A DNA stretch of 45,865 bases from Schlesneria paludicola DSM 18645 (GTDB lineage Bacteria; Planctomycetota; Planctomycetia; Planctomycetales; Planctomycetaceae). Made by a program: the position numbers and the translations under genes. Each line of letters opens with the position of its first letter. Within the stretch, counting starts at the first letter, position 1. Positions 1 through 8,689 of the stretch are shown piece after piece. The notes under the pieces are model-generated. The model did not search any database and had not been told where the DNA came from. It worked only from the letters and a program-made list of their open reading frames with translations. Where the stretch lies: contig CAMBQP010000015.1 of the NCBI GenBank assembly GCA_945869955.1, positions 1 through 45,865 of the forward strand, written 5' to 3'.

Positions 1-1005
1 CATCGTTCTGGATTGTTACTTGCGGCATCCGGATTGGTGGTGCTCGCTGCCGGAGTCTTAGGGGGTGGTTGGGTGACCGCCCGGGCCGTACGACCGATTG
101 CCGGCATGACTGCCACCGCCGAATCGATTTCGGCTCAGAACTTATCAGAACGAATTAATATCAAAGAAACGGACAGTGAGCTCGGTCAATTGGCGACCGT
201 TTTGAATGGAACATTTGATCGTTTGCAAGCGGCCTTTGAACGGCAAAGTCAATTCACTGCGGATGCGTCTCACGAGCTGCGGACCCCCTTATCGGTGATC
301 GCAGCCCATACGGAACTCGCCCTTTCCCGACCCCGATCCAATGAAGACTATCGTGCCGCAATCGAGACCTGCCGTCGGGCTTCACAACGGATGAAGTCGC
401 TGATCGACGCCTTGCTGGTGCTGGCCCGTTTCGATGCAGGGACACCGTCACTGAAACAAGCCCCCTTTGATATTGAGCCCCTGTTACGGGACTGTGCGGA
501 ACTGGTTGAACCACTGGCTGCAGCGAAGCAGGTGCAGATTCATTGCGAGGCGACCCCGTGCAAAGTCTGTGGCGACTGGGATCGTTTATCTCAGGTGATA
601 ACAAACCTGCTGACGAATTCGATTCGTTACAATCGGGAAGGGGGGCAGGTTCAGATCACTACACGGACCGAGGGCCTGCAAGCGGTGATTTCTGTAATGG
701 ATACGGGTGTGGGGATCGCCGAGGATCAGTTAGCTCAGATCTTCGATCGATTTTATCAAGTGGATAAGGCGCGATCTCGTGCTGAGGGGAGTTGCGGATT
801 AGGGCTTTCAATTTGTAAAACCATTGTTGAGGCGCATGGTGGGACGATTGTTGCCAAGAGTCAATTCGATGTGGGGACAACCATTGAGGTTCGTTTGCCA
901 CTTGCCGTCGAGGTAATGGGGAAAGAGAAGCCTGTGCTTGCGGTGATGGGGCCGGGTGAGAAGGCGAATGTCATGCCTGGAAAATCATTCGTCGAGAAGT
1001 TGTAG
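1..1005 (+). CDS. Sensor histidine kinase, C-terminal part (5' end outside window)
   Basis: The reading frame is open from the first base, so the N-terminal sensor region is missing. What remains is the end of a transmembrane helix (Leu/Val/Gly-rich), a HAMP linker starting at the ARAVRPI motif, and a HisKA dimerisation domain with the H-box DASHELRTPL (phospho-accepting His codon at 271-273). A GHKL ATPase domain follows with an N-box (TNLLTNSIRYN), G1 box (DTGVGI), F-box (RFYQVD) and G2 box (GLGLSI). This is the order of a classical membrane-bound two-component kinase of the CusS/QseC-like type, which autophosphorylates on His and passes the phosphate to a response regulator. The partner regulator is not in the window and would be expected upstream. 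About 35 residues follow the ATPase core and are not conserved kinase sequence. The kinase call is certain; the stimulus is unknown. Confidence 0.95.
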   Translation, partial: HRSGLLLAASGLVVLAAGVLGGGWVTARAVRPIAGMTATAESISAQNLSERINIKETDSELGQLATVLNGTFDRLQAAFERQSQFTADASHELRTPLSVIAAHTELALSRPRSNEDYRAAIETCRRASQRMKSLIDALLVLARFDAGTPSLKQAPFDIEPLLRDCAELVEPLAAAKQVQIHCEATPCKVCGDWDRLSQVITNLLTNSIRYNREGGQVQITTRTEGLQAVISVMDTGVGIAEDQLAQIFDRFYQVDKARSRAEGSCGLGLSICKTIVEAHGGTIVAKSQFDVGTTIEVRLPLAVEVMGKEKPVLAVMGPGEKANVMPGKSFVEKL

Positions 1006-1237
1006 GAAAAAGGGTCATCGTGGAGGTGGATCATCTCCCGATGGGGGTGCTCGTCCCATTCCTTGAGGTCGGCTGACTTGGGATGGTTTGTTGATGTGAT
1101 GAAGTCGGTGTCGTGAAGTGAATGCAATGATTTGAGTACGGGTGTTGGAACGAGTGTTTCCACGAGAAATTTCTGAGCCGTTCGCGTGCTGTTCGGCCTC
1201 GCTGGAATCCAGAATATCTCAGAGAAGGAATATTACG

Positions 1238-2014
1238 ATGAAATTGAAGATGTGGATCCTCTGTCTGGCAGCCAGTCTCGCGTTTGCGGCGACGGCTCAA
1301 GCTCAACCGGGTGGTGGTGGCCGTGGCGGTTTTGGTGGTGGCCGTGGTGGTTTCGGTGGCGGGGGCCTGATGATGCTCGCCGGCAACGAAGCGGTGCAAA
1401 AAGACCTGGGACTGACGGAAGAGGGTGTCACGAAAGTCAAGGGAATCACCGAGGAGTATGGTACCGCGATGCGCGAATCGTGGGGTGGCGGACAAGGTGG
1501 GGGTGCGAACTTCCAGAACATGACTCCAGAGGAACGAACGAAGGCGATGGAAACGCGCATGGCCGCGATGAAGACGCTTAACGAAAAGTTCACGCCAAAA
1601 TTAAAAGCGGCTGTGACCCCGGACCAGTATACCCGTCTCCAGCAGATCAGCTGGCAGGCAATGGGTGCCGCCGCCTATTCCGACGCAGAAGTCGTCAAAG
1701 CACTGACCATCACCAAGGAACAAACCGACAAGATCACCTCGTTGAATGAAGAATTCGGTACCAAGACTCGGGAATTATTCCAGCAAGGTGCAGGCGGGGG
1801 GGGGGCTGGTGGTTTTGAAAAAATGCAGGAACTGAATAAAGAACGTGAAGCGAAGATCAATGAAGTGCTGACCAAGGCTCAGCTCGAGACTTTCGCCAAG
1901 CTCAAAGGGAAAGAGTTCGATGTCGCCCAACTGCGCGGTGGTCGAGGTGGTCCTGGTGGACCGGGTGGCGGTGCAGGTGGTCGTCCAAAACGACCTCAGC
2001 CCAAGGGTGAATGA
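1238..2014 (+). CDS. Gly-rich exported protein with two Spy/CpxP-like helical repeats
   Basis: A 258-residue protein. The start at 1238 is chosen because AGAAGGAA lies 8 bases upstream and a textbook signal peptide follows (MKLKMWILCLAASLAFA, cleavage near AQA-QP). Directly after it comes a Gly/Arg/Phe-rich stretch of (R)GGFGGG type. Two related helical segments follow. Each opens with a short hydrophobic helix and an LT-x-E/K-x-x motif (DLGLTEEGVTKV near residue 55, ALTITKEQTDKI near 155), and each ends with a second LTxxQ-like motif (VTPDQY, LTKAQL). LTxxQ helices are the hallmark of periplasmic Spy/CpxP proteins, so a periplasmic chaperone or envelope-stress role is a reasonable inference but not shown. 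The tail is again Gly/Pro/Arg-rich. The stand-alone context and following hairpin suggest a monocistronic unit. Confidence 0.85.
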   Translation: MKLKMWILCLAASLAFAATAQAQPGGGGRGGFGGGRGGFGGGGLMMLAGNEAVQKDLGLTEEGVTKVKGITEEYGTAMRESWGGGQGGGANFQNMTPEERTKAMETRMAAMKTLNEKFTPKLKAAVTPDQYTRLQQISWQAMGAAAYSDAEVVKALTITKEQTDKITSLNEEFGTKTRELFQQGAGGGGAGGFEKMQELNKEREAKINEVLTKAQLETFAKLKGKEFDVAQLRGGRGGPGGPGGGAGGRPKRPQPKGE

Positions 2015-2333
2015 CCGTTACTGGATGCGATCTCGCCGTAATCGATATTCTTTTCCAGCTGATTTGGTCACGGTCAGGACTTGATCGAGATCAGTGAGTG
2101 CCGGGATCGCTGCTACGGTGCGGATTTGCCTGACGCTTGGCTGTCAAAGCAGCCGTAGCCATTTTTGATTAGCCCCCGGCATTCCTGCGAAGGCCGGGGG
2201 CCTACTCTTTCTGGATGGTTTTTCCTACAGGATTTTTCCTGCTGGGTTTGTCAAAAACCATGAGTCAAATTCGATTCCGGTGATGAGCTGGTTTCTGTTG
2301 ATCGACGCTTGATCGAATTGTGCGAGGTTTTGT
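2015..2333. other. 319-bp intergenic stretch
   Basis: No plausible coding frame. It holds the GC-rich hairpin at 2172-2201. Further on, two imperfect copies of a TTTTTCCT-x-C-x-GG stretch (2220-2250) are flanked by TGGTTTTT and AAAAACCA, which could form a long-loop stem ahead of the propeller gene. I cannot name a promoter with confidence. Confidence 0.5.
2172..2201 (+). terminator. Candidate terminator hairpin after the Gly-rich protein gene
   Basis: A perfect 9-bp GC-rich inverted repeat (GCCCCCGGC / GCCGGGGGC) with a 12-nt loop lies about 160 bases past the stop codon at 2014. A pyrimidine-rich but interrupted stretch (CTACTCTTTCT) follows. The stem is strong but the U-tract is weak, so efficiency is uncertain. 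The same DNA could be an intergenic palindromic repeat rather than a terminator. Confidence 0.55.
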
Positions 2334-3620
2334 ATGTCGCGATCCCTGTTTCGGTTAGTCGTACTGTTGGGCCTGAGCGGCTGGCTGGGAAAAACGGCCT
2401 TGGCTGCGGACTGGACTCAATTTCGTGGGCCTGGTGGTGCCGGGGTTGCGGACTCGCATGACTATGCGACGACCTGGTCCGCTGCCGAGAACGTCTTGTG
2501 GCGGGTCAATCTCCCCGGTCCAGGCGCCTCGAGCCCAATTACCCTGGGGGATCGTGTTTTTGTCACCAGTTACCGAGGATACGGGGTTGATAAATCGGCA
2601 CCGGGTGAACTGGCGAGACTGGAACGAGTCTTGGTCTGTCTGAATCGAGCCGATGGCAAAGTGTTATGGGAAGCCGCGGTCAAGGGGACCGCTGACGAAG
2701 ATCGCTATCAAGGGTTCATTCAAAGCCACGGGTATGCCACGAGTACCCCGGCCACCGATGGCAAACGTGTGTACGTCTTTTTTGGAAAAGCCGGGGTGCT
2801 CGCCTTCGATCTCAATGGCAAGCAGCTTTGGCAGACCAGTGTTGGGACCGGATCAGCCCAGATGGGGTGGGGTCAAGGGACCAGCTTGATTCTGTATCAA
2901 AACTCGGTCATTGTCCCCGCGTTTGCCGAAGGAAAAGCGCTGGTCGCGCTGGATCAGGAAACAGGGAAGCAGATTTGGAAAACGGAAGCGGATGGCTTTG
3001 AGGGATGTTGGAGCTCACCCATCCTGGTCGATCTTCCCGACGGGAAGCAGGAACTTGTCGCCAGTGTCCCTTTTGAGCTCTGGGGAATTGACCCTGCGAA
3101 CGGTGAATTTCTCTGGTTTAGTGAAGGGATTAAGGAAGGAGCGATTTGTCCGACACTGGTCGCCCGCGAAGGGGTCGTCTATGCAATTGGTGGGCGTCAA
3201 GGGGGGGCGGTCGCGGTTCGGGCGGGTGGCCGCGATGATGTCACCAAAACCCACACGGTCTGGCGAAAAGATTTCGGCTCGTACGTCACCTCACCCCTCC
3301 TGGTGGGGGATCATCTGTATTGGGTCAGTGATCGAGGAATCGCGTATTGCGTGCGGACAGCGGATGGCGAACAAGTTTACAAAGAGCGGCTGGCCGATGC
3401 CGGACAATTGTATGCGTCGGTCGTGTTCGCGAACGGCCAACTGTACGCCGCATCACGTGAAAATGGGACGTATGTCTATGCGGCCAAACCGCAATTCGAA
3501 TCGGTGGCAAAGAACTCGGTCGATGAAGATGCCGGAACTTGCAATGCCACCCCCGCATTTTCGGAGGGGCGAATGTTTCTCAGGACGGACCGCTATCTGT
3601 ACTGTATCGGACGAAAGTAA
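2334..3620 (+). CDS. Secreted PQQ-type beta-propeller protein
   Basis: A 428-residue exported protein. The signal peptide covers about residues 1-24 (hydrophobic LFRLVVLLGLSGWLG, cleavage near ALA-AD) and is followed by WTQFRGPGGAGV, the opening typical of planctomycete PQQ-like propellers. The body is a run of short blades built on the pattern G-x-x-L-W/V-x-A/T, for example ADGKVLWEA, LNGKQLWQT, ETGKQIWKT and ANGEFLWFS, each ending in a Trp-bearing strand. This is the PQQ_2/YVTN-like propeller fold. In this phylum such proteins are very common and usually lack an enzyme's cofactor ligands, so PQQ binding should not be assumed. The likely location is the periplasm or outside the cell. The next gene begins 55 bases downstream and may be co-transcribed. 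Confidence 0.9.
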   Translation: MSRSLFRLVVLLGLSGWLGKTALAADWTQFRGPGGAGVADSHDYATTWSAAENVLWRVNLPGPGASSPITLGDRVFVTSYRGYGVDKSAPGELARLERVLVCLNRADGKVLWEAAVKGTADEDRYQGFIQSHGYATSTPATDGKRVYVFFGKAGVLAFDLNGKQLWQTSVGTGSAQMGWGQGTSLILYQNSVIVPAFAEGKALVALDQETGKQIWKTEADGFEGCWSSPILVDLPDGKQELVASVPFELWGIDPANGEFLWFSEGIKEGAICPTLVAREGVVYAIGGRQGGAVAVRAGGRDDVTKTHTVWRKDFGSYVTSPLLVGDHLYWVSDRGIAYCVRTADGEQVYKERLADAGQLYASVVFANGQLYAASRENGTYVYAAKPQFESVAKNSVDEDAGTCNATPAFSEGRMFLRTDRYLYCIGRK

Positions 3621-3675
3621 TTGCTAAACTGCAGTGGTCCAACCAAATTGCGGAACCCTTGAATTGGAAGCGACC

Positions 3676-4590
3676 ATGCCTCAGAGACTCGACCGTCGTG
3701 AATTCCTGAACACTGCCGGCCTGGCGGCCACAGCGGGATTGCTGGCCCTTTCCAGCCAGACTGCCATTGCGGCCGAGGAAAAACCTCGCCTGCGGAAGGC
3801 GCTCAAGCTGAGTATGGTTGGGGGGAAAGGTTCGCTGGTTGACAAGTTCAAGCTGGCGAAAGCGGCGGGTTTTGAAGGGATTGATGTCGACAGCGATCAA
3901 CCGGTCGACGAGGTCAAGCGGGCGATGAGTGAATCCGGGCTGATCGTGCATGGGATGGTCGATTATGTCCACTGGGGCCAGCCACTCAGCAGCCCCGACC
4001 CTGCAGTGCGAGCCCAAGGGGTGACAGTCCTGCAAAAGTGTTTGCGTGAGACGAAAATCTACGGCGGAACAACGGTCCTGCTTGTTCCTGCCGTCGTAAA
4101 CAAAGAAATCTCGTACGAAGCGGCCTATCACCGTTCACAGGCTGAGATCAAAAAATGTATTCCGCTGGCGACCGAACTCGGGATCAAAATCCTGTTTGAA
4201 AACGTCTGGAACAATTTCCTGCTCAGCCCGGTCGAGATGGCACGGTATATTGACGAGTTTCAAAGTCCGATGGTGGGATCCTACTTTGATGTCGGCAATA
4301 TCGTGAATTATGGCTGGCCTGAACACTGGATCCAGACCTTGGGGTCGCGAATCGGCAAGCTGGACATCAAGGAATTCAGTCGCAAAATCGCCAACGAAAA
4401 AGGTAAAGGGGCGGGATTCGGTGTGGAAATCGGCGACGGAGATTGCGACTGGCCAGCCGTACTGAAATCCTTGAAAGAGATTGGTTATTCTGGTTGGGCC
4501 ACCGCCGAAGTGGGGGGTGGTGAACTGGAACGCTTGACCGAGATCGCGAAGCGAATGGATCAACACGTCATTCAGCCGTATGCCGCTTGA
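3676..4590 (+). CDS. Tat-exported sugar phosphate isomerase/epimerase-like TIM-barrel protein
   Basis: A 304-residue protein of the xylose-isomerase-like / AP-endonuclease-2 TIM-barrel superfamily. The start at 3676 is preceded by GGAAG and gives a twin-arginine signal (DRREFLNTAGLAA, Ala-rich h-region, cleavage near AIA-AEE). Barrel hallmarks are the early strand with GFEGIDVDSD, the central ILFENVWNN (metal-ligand Glu position), GSYFDVGNIVNYGWP, the LDIKEFS strand and the final VEIGDGDCDWPAVL followed by WATAEV. Family members isomerise or epimerise keto-sugars, and hydroxypyruvate-isomerase-like enzymes are the nearest general description. The substrate cannot be read from sequence. Export through Tat implies folding with a metal before translocation. 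It follows the propeller gene by 55 bases. Confidence 0.88.
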   Translation: MPQRLDRREFLNTAGLAATAGLLALSSQTAIAAEEKPRLRKALKLSMVGGKGSLVDKFKLAKAAGFEGIDVDSDQPVDEVKRAMSESGLIVHGMVDYVHWGQPLSSPDPAVRAQGVTVLQKCLRETKIYGGTTVLLVPAVVNKEISYEAAYHRSQAEIKKCIPLATELGIKILFENVWNNFLLSPVEMARYIDEFQSPMVGSYFDVGNIVNYGWPEHWIQTLGSRIGKLDIKEFSRKIANEKGKGAGFGVEIGDGDCDWPAVLKSLKEIGYSGWATAEVGGGELERLTEIAKRMDQHVIQPYAA

Positions 4591-4759
4591 GAATGGACTT
4601 GGCTTGGCCTGAACAAGTGATCGGCGCGACCGGTGTGACGATTGTTTGTTGGGGGGCTGCAGTCGGATTTGCGAGATGTCTGCAATCTCGTCCTCAAATG
4701 CTCGGGATGCCACCTTGGTCTGAATCCGTGATTCCTGGGTGGGAAGGGTTGAAATCAAC

Positions 4760-5278
4760 ATGATGGAAGAGATGTTCGATGTGGTTGACCAAGAGGATCG
4801 AGTCCTCTTTCAGTCACCCCGTTCGGTGGTTCATGCCAATCACTGGCTGCACCGTGCGGTCCATATTTTTGTGTTCAATTCACGAGGTGAATTGCTGGTG
4901 CATCGCCGCTCAGCAACCAAAGACGAGGCACCGCTGAAGTGTACTTCGTCCGCCTCGGGGCACCTGAGTGCGGGTGAAGACTACGCGACGGCTGCTGTAC
5001 GGGAACTTGAAGAAGAGCTTGGCTTAAAAGCGACCGTCGAATTTTTGGGGATCTTTCCTGCGGCAGGGGCGATGACCTCGTTCGAGCACAGTGGGCTCTA
5101 TCGTGCGGTGACGGATGAGTCTCCGACGTTTGATCCGGGTGAGATTCTTTCCGGAGATTTTTACTCGCTCGCCGAGATCGAAGCGATGCTCACTCGCGAT
5201 CCCGAGGATTTTACACACTGTTTCCGGTCGCTCTTTCGGTGGTACACCGAGCGATTTTCACACTCAAACATCCTCTGA
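4760..5278 (+). CDS. Nudix hydrolase, IPP-isomerase-like/YfcD-like subgroup
   Basis: A 172-residue protein with a complete Nudix box (G-x5-E-x7-REL-x-EE-x-GL), readable from GHLSAGED to REL and EEELGL near residues 74-96. Upstream, HRAVHIFVFNSRGELLVHRR and CTSSASGH match the YfcD/isopentenyl-diphosphate-isomerase-like subgroup, which hydrolyses nucleoside-diphosphate-linked compounds; the exact substrate is unknown. The start at 4760 (ATGATG, so 4763 is possible) follows GGGAAGGG with 11 bases between; a GTG at 4739 would lack that site. The gene ends with a 12-bp perfect in-frame tandem duplication that includes the stop codon. The adaptor gene starts 29 bases later, so the two are probably co-transcribed. 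Confidence 0.9.
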   Translation: MMEEMFDVVDQEDRVLFQSPRSVVHANHWLHRAVHIFVFNSRGELLVHRRSATKDEAPLKCTSSASGHLSAGEDYATAAVRELEEELGLKATVEFLGIFPAAGAMTSFEHSGLYRAVTDESPTFDPGEILSGDFYSLAEIEAMLTRDPEDFTHCFRSLFRWYTERFSHSNIL

Positions 5279-5290
5279 AACATCCTCTGA
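5267..5290 (+). repeat. 12-bp tandem duplication of the last codons and stop of the Nudix gene
   Basis: Two perfect adjacent copies of AACATCCTCTGA. The first encodes the last three residues (N-I-L) and the stop. The second repeats the same three codons and a second in-frame TGA immediately afterwards. It resembles a recent slippage duplication and leaves a back-up stop codon. Confidence 0.95.
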
Positions 5291-5307
5291 GACGGAAGGT
5301 TTTCGTT

Positions 5308-6783
5308 ATGAATCGAACCCTCTGCTGGTTCTCGATCATCGCCTGCTCGGCAAGTTTGCTCTTTTGGTCATCAGCCCGTGCCGTGAATTCGCAAGAGACG
5401 GTCAAGCCTGCTGTCGGGAATGCGACCGAGCCTGCTCGCCTGAAGGTCGAGACAGGGAGGGTCGTCATCGAGGTGACCTTGAAGGGGACGATCGAGGCTG
5501 AGCAGACGACCGAGGTTTCGATCGATGCGAAATCCTGGTCCAGTCCGCTGACGGTGAAGTCTGCGGTGGCTCACGGAACCGAAGTCAAAGCCGGAGATCT
5601 GCTGCTGGAGCTTGATACGACAAAAATCGATCAGGCCTTGAGTGACCTGCAACTGGAACGGGAATTGGCCGAGATCACTTTGAAGCTGGCCCGGGATGAG
5701 TTGCCCCTTTTGGAACAATCGCTCCCCTTGAATCTGGCGGCAACCGATCGTGACAAGCAGATTTCGGAGGAAGACTTTCAGCGGTACAACGACATCGAAC
5801 GTCAACAACAGTTAAAGTCGGCGGACTTTTTGCTGAAGTCGCGGATGCAGATGCTGGAATACTCGCGCGAAGAATTCAAACAACTGCAGAAGATGTATCG
5901 CGACAAGGATCTGACGGAGGAAACCGAAGAGATTATCTTGAAGCGACAGAAAAACGAGATCGAACAGATCGAATTTGGCCTGGAATCGCTTCGATTACAG
6001 CAGGAACGCGAGAAAACACTCGACCGGCCACGCCGTGAACAGGCGATGAAAACGGGTCTCGAAAAGCAACGGCTCGCCTGGAAAAAAGCGATGGGATCCC
6101 TGCCGCTGGAACTGAACCAGAAGCGACTGGCGCTGCAAAAACAAGAGACTGAACGAGTGCGACTGGAAGAACGGTTCCAGCAGTTGCAAGAGGACCGCGC
6201 GACGATGAACTTGCGGGCCGCTCAAGCGGGGATCGTCTACCATGGTCAGGCCGAGCGGGGACAATGGAATACCGCGACGGTGACGGGCCGTTTGCGAAGG
6301 CATGGCGTGATTCAACCCAAAGAAGTGGTCATGACACTCATTCCCACACAAATGCTGTTCGTGCGGGCGGATGTCGAAGAAAAAGATCTGCATTCGCTGA
6401 AAGTCGATTTGACGGGCCGGGCGGTCCCCACCGGATTTCCCGCACTAAAACTGAACGCACGTCTGGCCAGCCTTTCCCAGGTCCCTCGCACGGCAGGGCA
6501 TTTCGATGCCCGAATTGCCCTCGACATTCCCGCAGGCGAAAAGCGAATTGTGCCGGGGATGACCGCGACGACCCGTTTTGTCACCTATCGCAACGAGCAT
6601 GCGGTTCTCGTGCAGACCCCTGCCATTTTCCACGAGGAAGGGAGTGACCAGTCGTACGTCTTTTTGGTGACGAATCAGGGGCCAGTGAAAACGACCATTG
6701 AAACGGGAGAGGTCACTGGAGGGAAGACCGAGGTTCTGAGCGGGCTCAAGGGGGGAGCGGAAATTCTGGCAACCCGTCCTTAA
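5308..6783 (+). CDS. HlyD-type periplasmic adaptor (membrane fusion) protein
   Basis: A 491-residue protein starting at ATG 5308 behind GGAAGG, with an N-terminal signal or anchor (CWFSIIACSASLLFWSS). Residues around 60-110 hold the first half of a lipoyl/barrel-sandwich motif (VTLKGTIEA, then HGTEVKAGDLLLELDT). A very long charged coiled-coil hairpin of about 200 residues follows (ERELAEITLKLARDEL onward, rich in E/Q/K/R heptads). The second lipoyl half (MNLRAAQAGIVYHGQ), a beta-barrel region (FVRADVEEKDLHSL) and the membrane-proximal domain (GMTATTRFVTYR, then GGKTEVLSGLKGGAEI) complete the family order. Adaptors of this type bridge an inner-membrane pump to the outer membrane. No pump or outer-membrane channel gene is adjacent, which is odd. 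It lies between the Nudix gene and a secreted toroid gene, 48 bases upstream of the latter. Confidence 0.88.
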   Translation: MNRTLCWFSIIACSASLLFWSSARAVNSQETVKPAVGNATEPARLKVETGRVVIEVTLKGTIEAEQTTEVSIDAKSWSSPLTVKSAVAHGTEVKAGDLLLELDTTKIDQALSDLQLERELAEITLKLARDELPLLEQSLPLNLAATDRDKQISEEDFQRYNDIERQQQLKSADFLLKSRMQMLEYSREEFKQLQKMYRDKDLTEETEEIILKRQKNEIEQIEFGLESLRLQQEREKTLDRPRREQAMKTGLEKQRLAWKKAMGSLPLELNQKRLALQKQETERVRLEERFQQLQEDRATMNLRAAQAGIVYHGQAERGQWNTATVTGRLRRHGVIQPKEVVMTLIPTQMLFVRADVEEKDLHSLKVDLTGRAVPTGFPALKLNARLASLSQVPRTAGHFDARIALDIPAGEKRIVPGMTATTRFVTYRNEHAVLVQTPAIFHEEGSDQSYVFLVTNQGPVKTTIETGEVTGGKTEVLSGLKGGAEILATRP

Positions 6784-6831
6784 GCACACACCCAATCGAA
6801 TCCCCGTTCGTTACTGCAAGGGAAACCGGCC

Positions 6832-8082
6832 ATGATGCGAATACTGTTCGTTTTGCTGCTGTTGATGGTTTCGCCCCGGTTTGTTGCCATGGCGCAGACT
6901 GAGCGGGATCTGCAACTCAAATCTGAATCGGTCTCACCGGTTGCTGCCATAGCGACGGAAATTGCGGAAATCCCCCGGACACCACCCAATCTGCATCCCT
7001 CACCACCCGAACCCATCCGCTCCGATCAACTGGAGAGGGCGATCGCGCGGGGGATTGAGTTTTTGATCAAAGACCAGAATCGCGATGGTTCCTGGGGGTC
7101 AGCCGAGCGGACGAAAGACCTGAATATTATGGCGGGGATTGGTTCGCACCATGCCTTCCGCACGGCAGTGACGGCACTGTGTGTCTCGTCGTTAATCGAG
7201 TTGGATGAGGGAAAAGAGCCGGCACTCAGTCGCGCGATTGAGCGGGGCGAGGCGTTTTTGTTCGAGCAGCTTTCCGTCGTCCGACGCGATCAGCCGACAT
7301 TGATCTATAACGTCTGGACCCACACTTATGGAATTCAGGCCTTGGTCGGAATGCATGGTCGTCTGCCCGAGGATCCTGCTCGACGCGAAAAGATCGCCGG
7401 ATTGATCCGCGAACAATTTGAAAAGCTCGGCAAGTACGAGTCTGCCGAGGGGGGATGGGGCTATTATGATTTTGCAGCGGGAACGCAGCGTCCCGCTTCG
7501 TCGTCGACCAGTTTTGTGAATGCGGCGGTGTTGATCGCCTTTGATGATGCGCGGCGAATCGGAGTCAACCCGCCAGAAAAACTGGTCGATCGCGCCTTGA
7601 AAATGGTTCAATTTCAGCGAAAACCAGATAACTCCTACCTTTATGGAACGTATCTGCGAAACCATCCGATGATGCCGATCAATCGACCCGGGGGGAGTTT
7701 AGGGCGTTCGCAAGCCTGTAACCTGGCGCTGCGTGTATGGGGTGATACCTCGATCGAAGATACCGTTTGCTGCGAATGGTTGGATCGGCTGATTAGCCGG
7801 AATGGCTGGCTCGACATGGGACGCAAGCGGCCGATTCCTCATGAATCTCATTTTCAGGTCGCGGGTTACTTTTACTACTTTGGCCATTATTACGCGGCCC
7901 GAACGATTCCCCTGCTCCAAACCAAGGACCGTCCGTTCTATCAGGATCACCTCGCGCACATCCTGCTGGGCCATCAGGAACAGGATGGGTCATGGTGGGA
8001 TTACCCGCTCTACAACTACCACCAGCAGTACGGGACCGCATTTGCGCTGATGTCGTTGCGTCTGTGCCGTAAAGCCGACTGA
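6832..8082 (+). CDS. Secreted prenyltransferase/squalene-cyclase-like alpha/alpha-toroid protein
   Basis: A 416-residue protein with a signal peptide (ILFVLLLLMVSP, cleavage near AMA-QT). The body shows the QW-type repeats of the terpenoid cyclase/prenyltransferase toroid fold: an early DQNRDGSWGS, a middle YESAEGGWGYYDF and a late GHQEQDGSWWDYPL, separated by helical pairs. The catalytic DxDD motif of squalene-hopene cyclases is not seen, and an exported copy would have no obvious access to squalene, so a non-enzymatic or different role is more likely. Such exported toroids are common in planctomycetes and uncharacterised. ATG 6832 and 6835 are both usable. It is the last gene of the run with the Nudix and adaptor genes and converges on the cupin gene. 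Confidence 0.85.
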   Translation: MMRILFVLLLLMVSPRFVAMAQTERDLQLKSESVSPVAAIATEIAEIPRTPPNLHPSPPEPIRSDQLERAIARGIEFLIKDQNRDGSWGSAERTKDLNIMAGIGSHHAFRTAVTALCVSSLIELDEGKEPALSRAIERGEAFLFEQLSVVRRDQPTLIYNVWTHTYGIQALVGMHGRLPEDPARREKIAGLIREQFEKLGKYESAEGGWGYYDFAAGTQRPASSSTSFVNAAVLIAFDDARRIGVNPPEKLVDRALKMVQFQRKPDNSYLYGTYLRNHPMMPINRPGGSLGRSQACNLALRVWGDTSIEDTVCCEWLDRLISRNGWLDMGRKRPIPHESHFQVAGYFYYFGHYYAARTIPLLQTKDRPFYQDHLAHILLGHQEQDGSWWDYPLYNYHQQYGTAFALMSLRLCRKAD

Positions 8083-8124
8083 AAATCAGACGGATTTCGA
8101 CGAGATTGTCACACTGATCGGTGG

Positions 8125-8487
8125 TCACAGATCTCGATGTGCCTCGTCCATGGAAAATGCGGGCAGGCAGACGGCAACGTAATCGGCCCCCTCAGCGTCA
8201 GTGGTGCTATACTGGACCCATTCCCCTGGATGGGTGATGATCGATTGCCCGGCCTGCACGTCAATATAGCCACCTTTGTGAGCGATTCGCAGCGTTCCTT
8301 TCATCACGAGAGTGAACTCTTCAAATGTGGGTGTCTGCCCCGGCTCGATCCAGCCTGCAGGGCATTGCAGGTAAGCAATACTGACTTGTTGGTGCCCGGA
8401 TTGGAGGCGACCGATGTATTCGTCGATCAAAATGGTCTTGTTGGTCACCGCTTCGATGCGGGTTGGGTTTGCGATCAGGGTTGGCAT
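8125..8487 (-). CDS. Small cupin-domain protein
   Basis: A 120-residue single-domain cupin. The start at 8487 is fixed by AGGAG upstream on the minus strand and gives MPTLIANPTRIEA. The fold is seen in a first cupin motif region (PGQTPTFEEFTLVMKGTLRI; note the metal-binding His positions are partly replaced, leaving Glu residues) and a second motif (VQAGQSIITHPGEWVQYS, with one His). Small cupins bind a metal and may be isomerases, dioxygenases or ligand sensors, and nothing here decides among these. It is transcribed alone, convergent with the toroid gene and divergent from nuoH about 200 bases away. Confidence 0.88.
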   Translation of the reverse strand: MPTLIANPTRIEAVTNKTILIDEYIGRLQSGHQQVSIAYLQCPAGWIEPGQTPTFEEFTLVMKGTLRIAHKGGYIDVQAGQSIITHPGEWVQYSTTDAEGADYVAVCLPAFSMDEAHRDL

Positions 8488-8689
8488 GAACAAACGCTCC
8501 TTTTTCCGTGATTTTCCTGCGGATTGGCTCGCGACAGGGGTGCCGACGACGCGAATTCGAACCAATAAATTTCTTCTCATTCATGGGAATGGTGATGAAA
8601 GCGTATCGGCTCGCTTGAATCAGTCATACCCATCTGGCATAGTTGCCCCGCTTAGGCCGTCTTGTAACTGACTGCGGCCTTGTTTTGGA

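Noticed and set aside
1303..1593. Antisense Pro-rich frame in the Gly-rich gene
   Set aside because: Gly codons (GGN) read as Pro (NCC) on the other strand; an artefact of composition.
2334..3620. PQQ-dependent alcohol dehydrogenase
   Set aside because: Only generic propeller blades are visible; the length is too short and no PQQ/Ca ligands or vicinal disulfide are seen.
4135..4761. Long open frame (208 codons) on the minus strand
   Set aside because: It lies antisense to the TIM-barrel gene, has no domain or ribosome site, and arises from the codon bias of the real gene.
6832..8082. Squalene-hopene cyclase (hopanoid synthesis)
   Set aside because: The protein is too short (416 against about 630 residues), has a signal peptide and lacks the DxDD catalytic motif.
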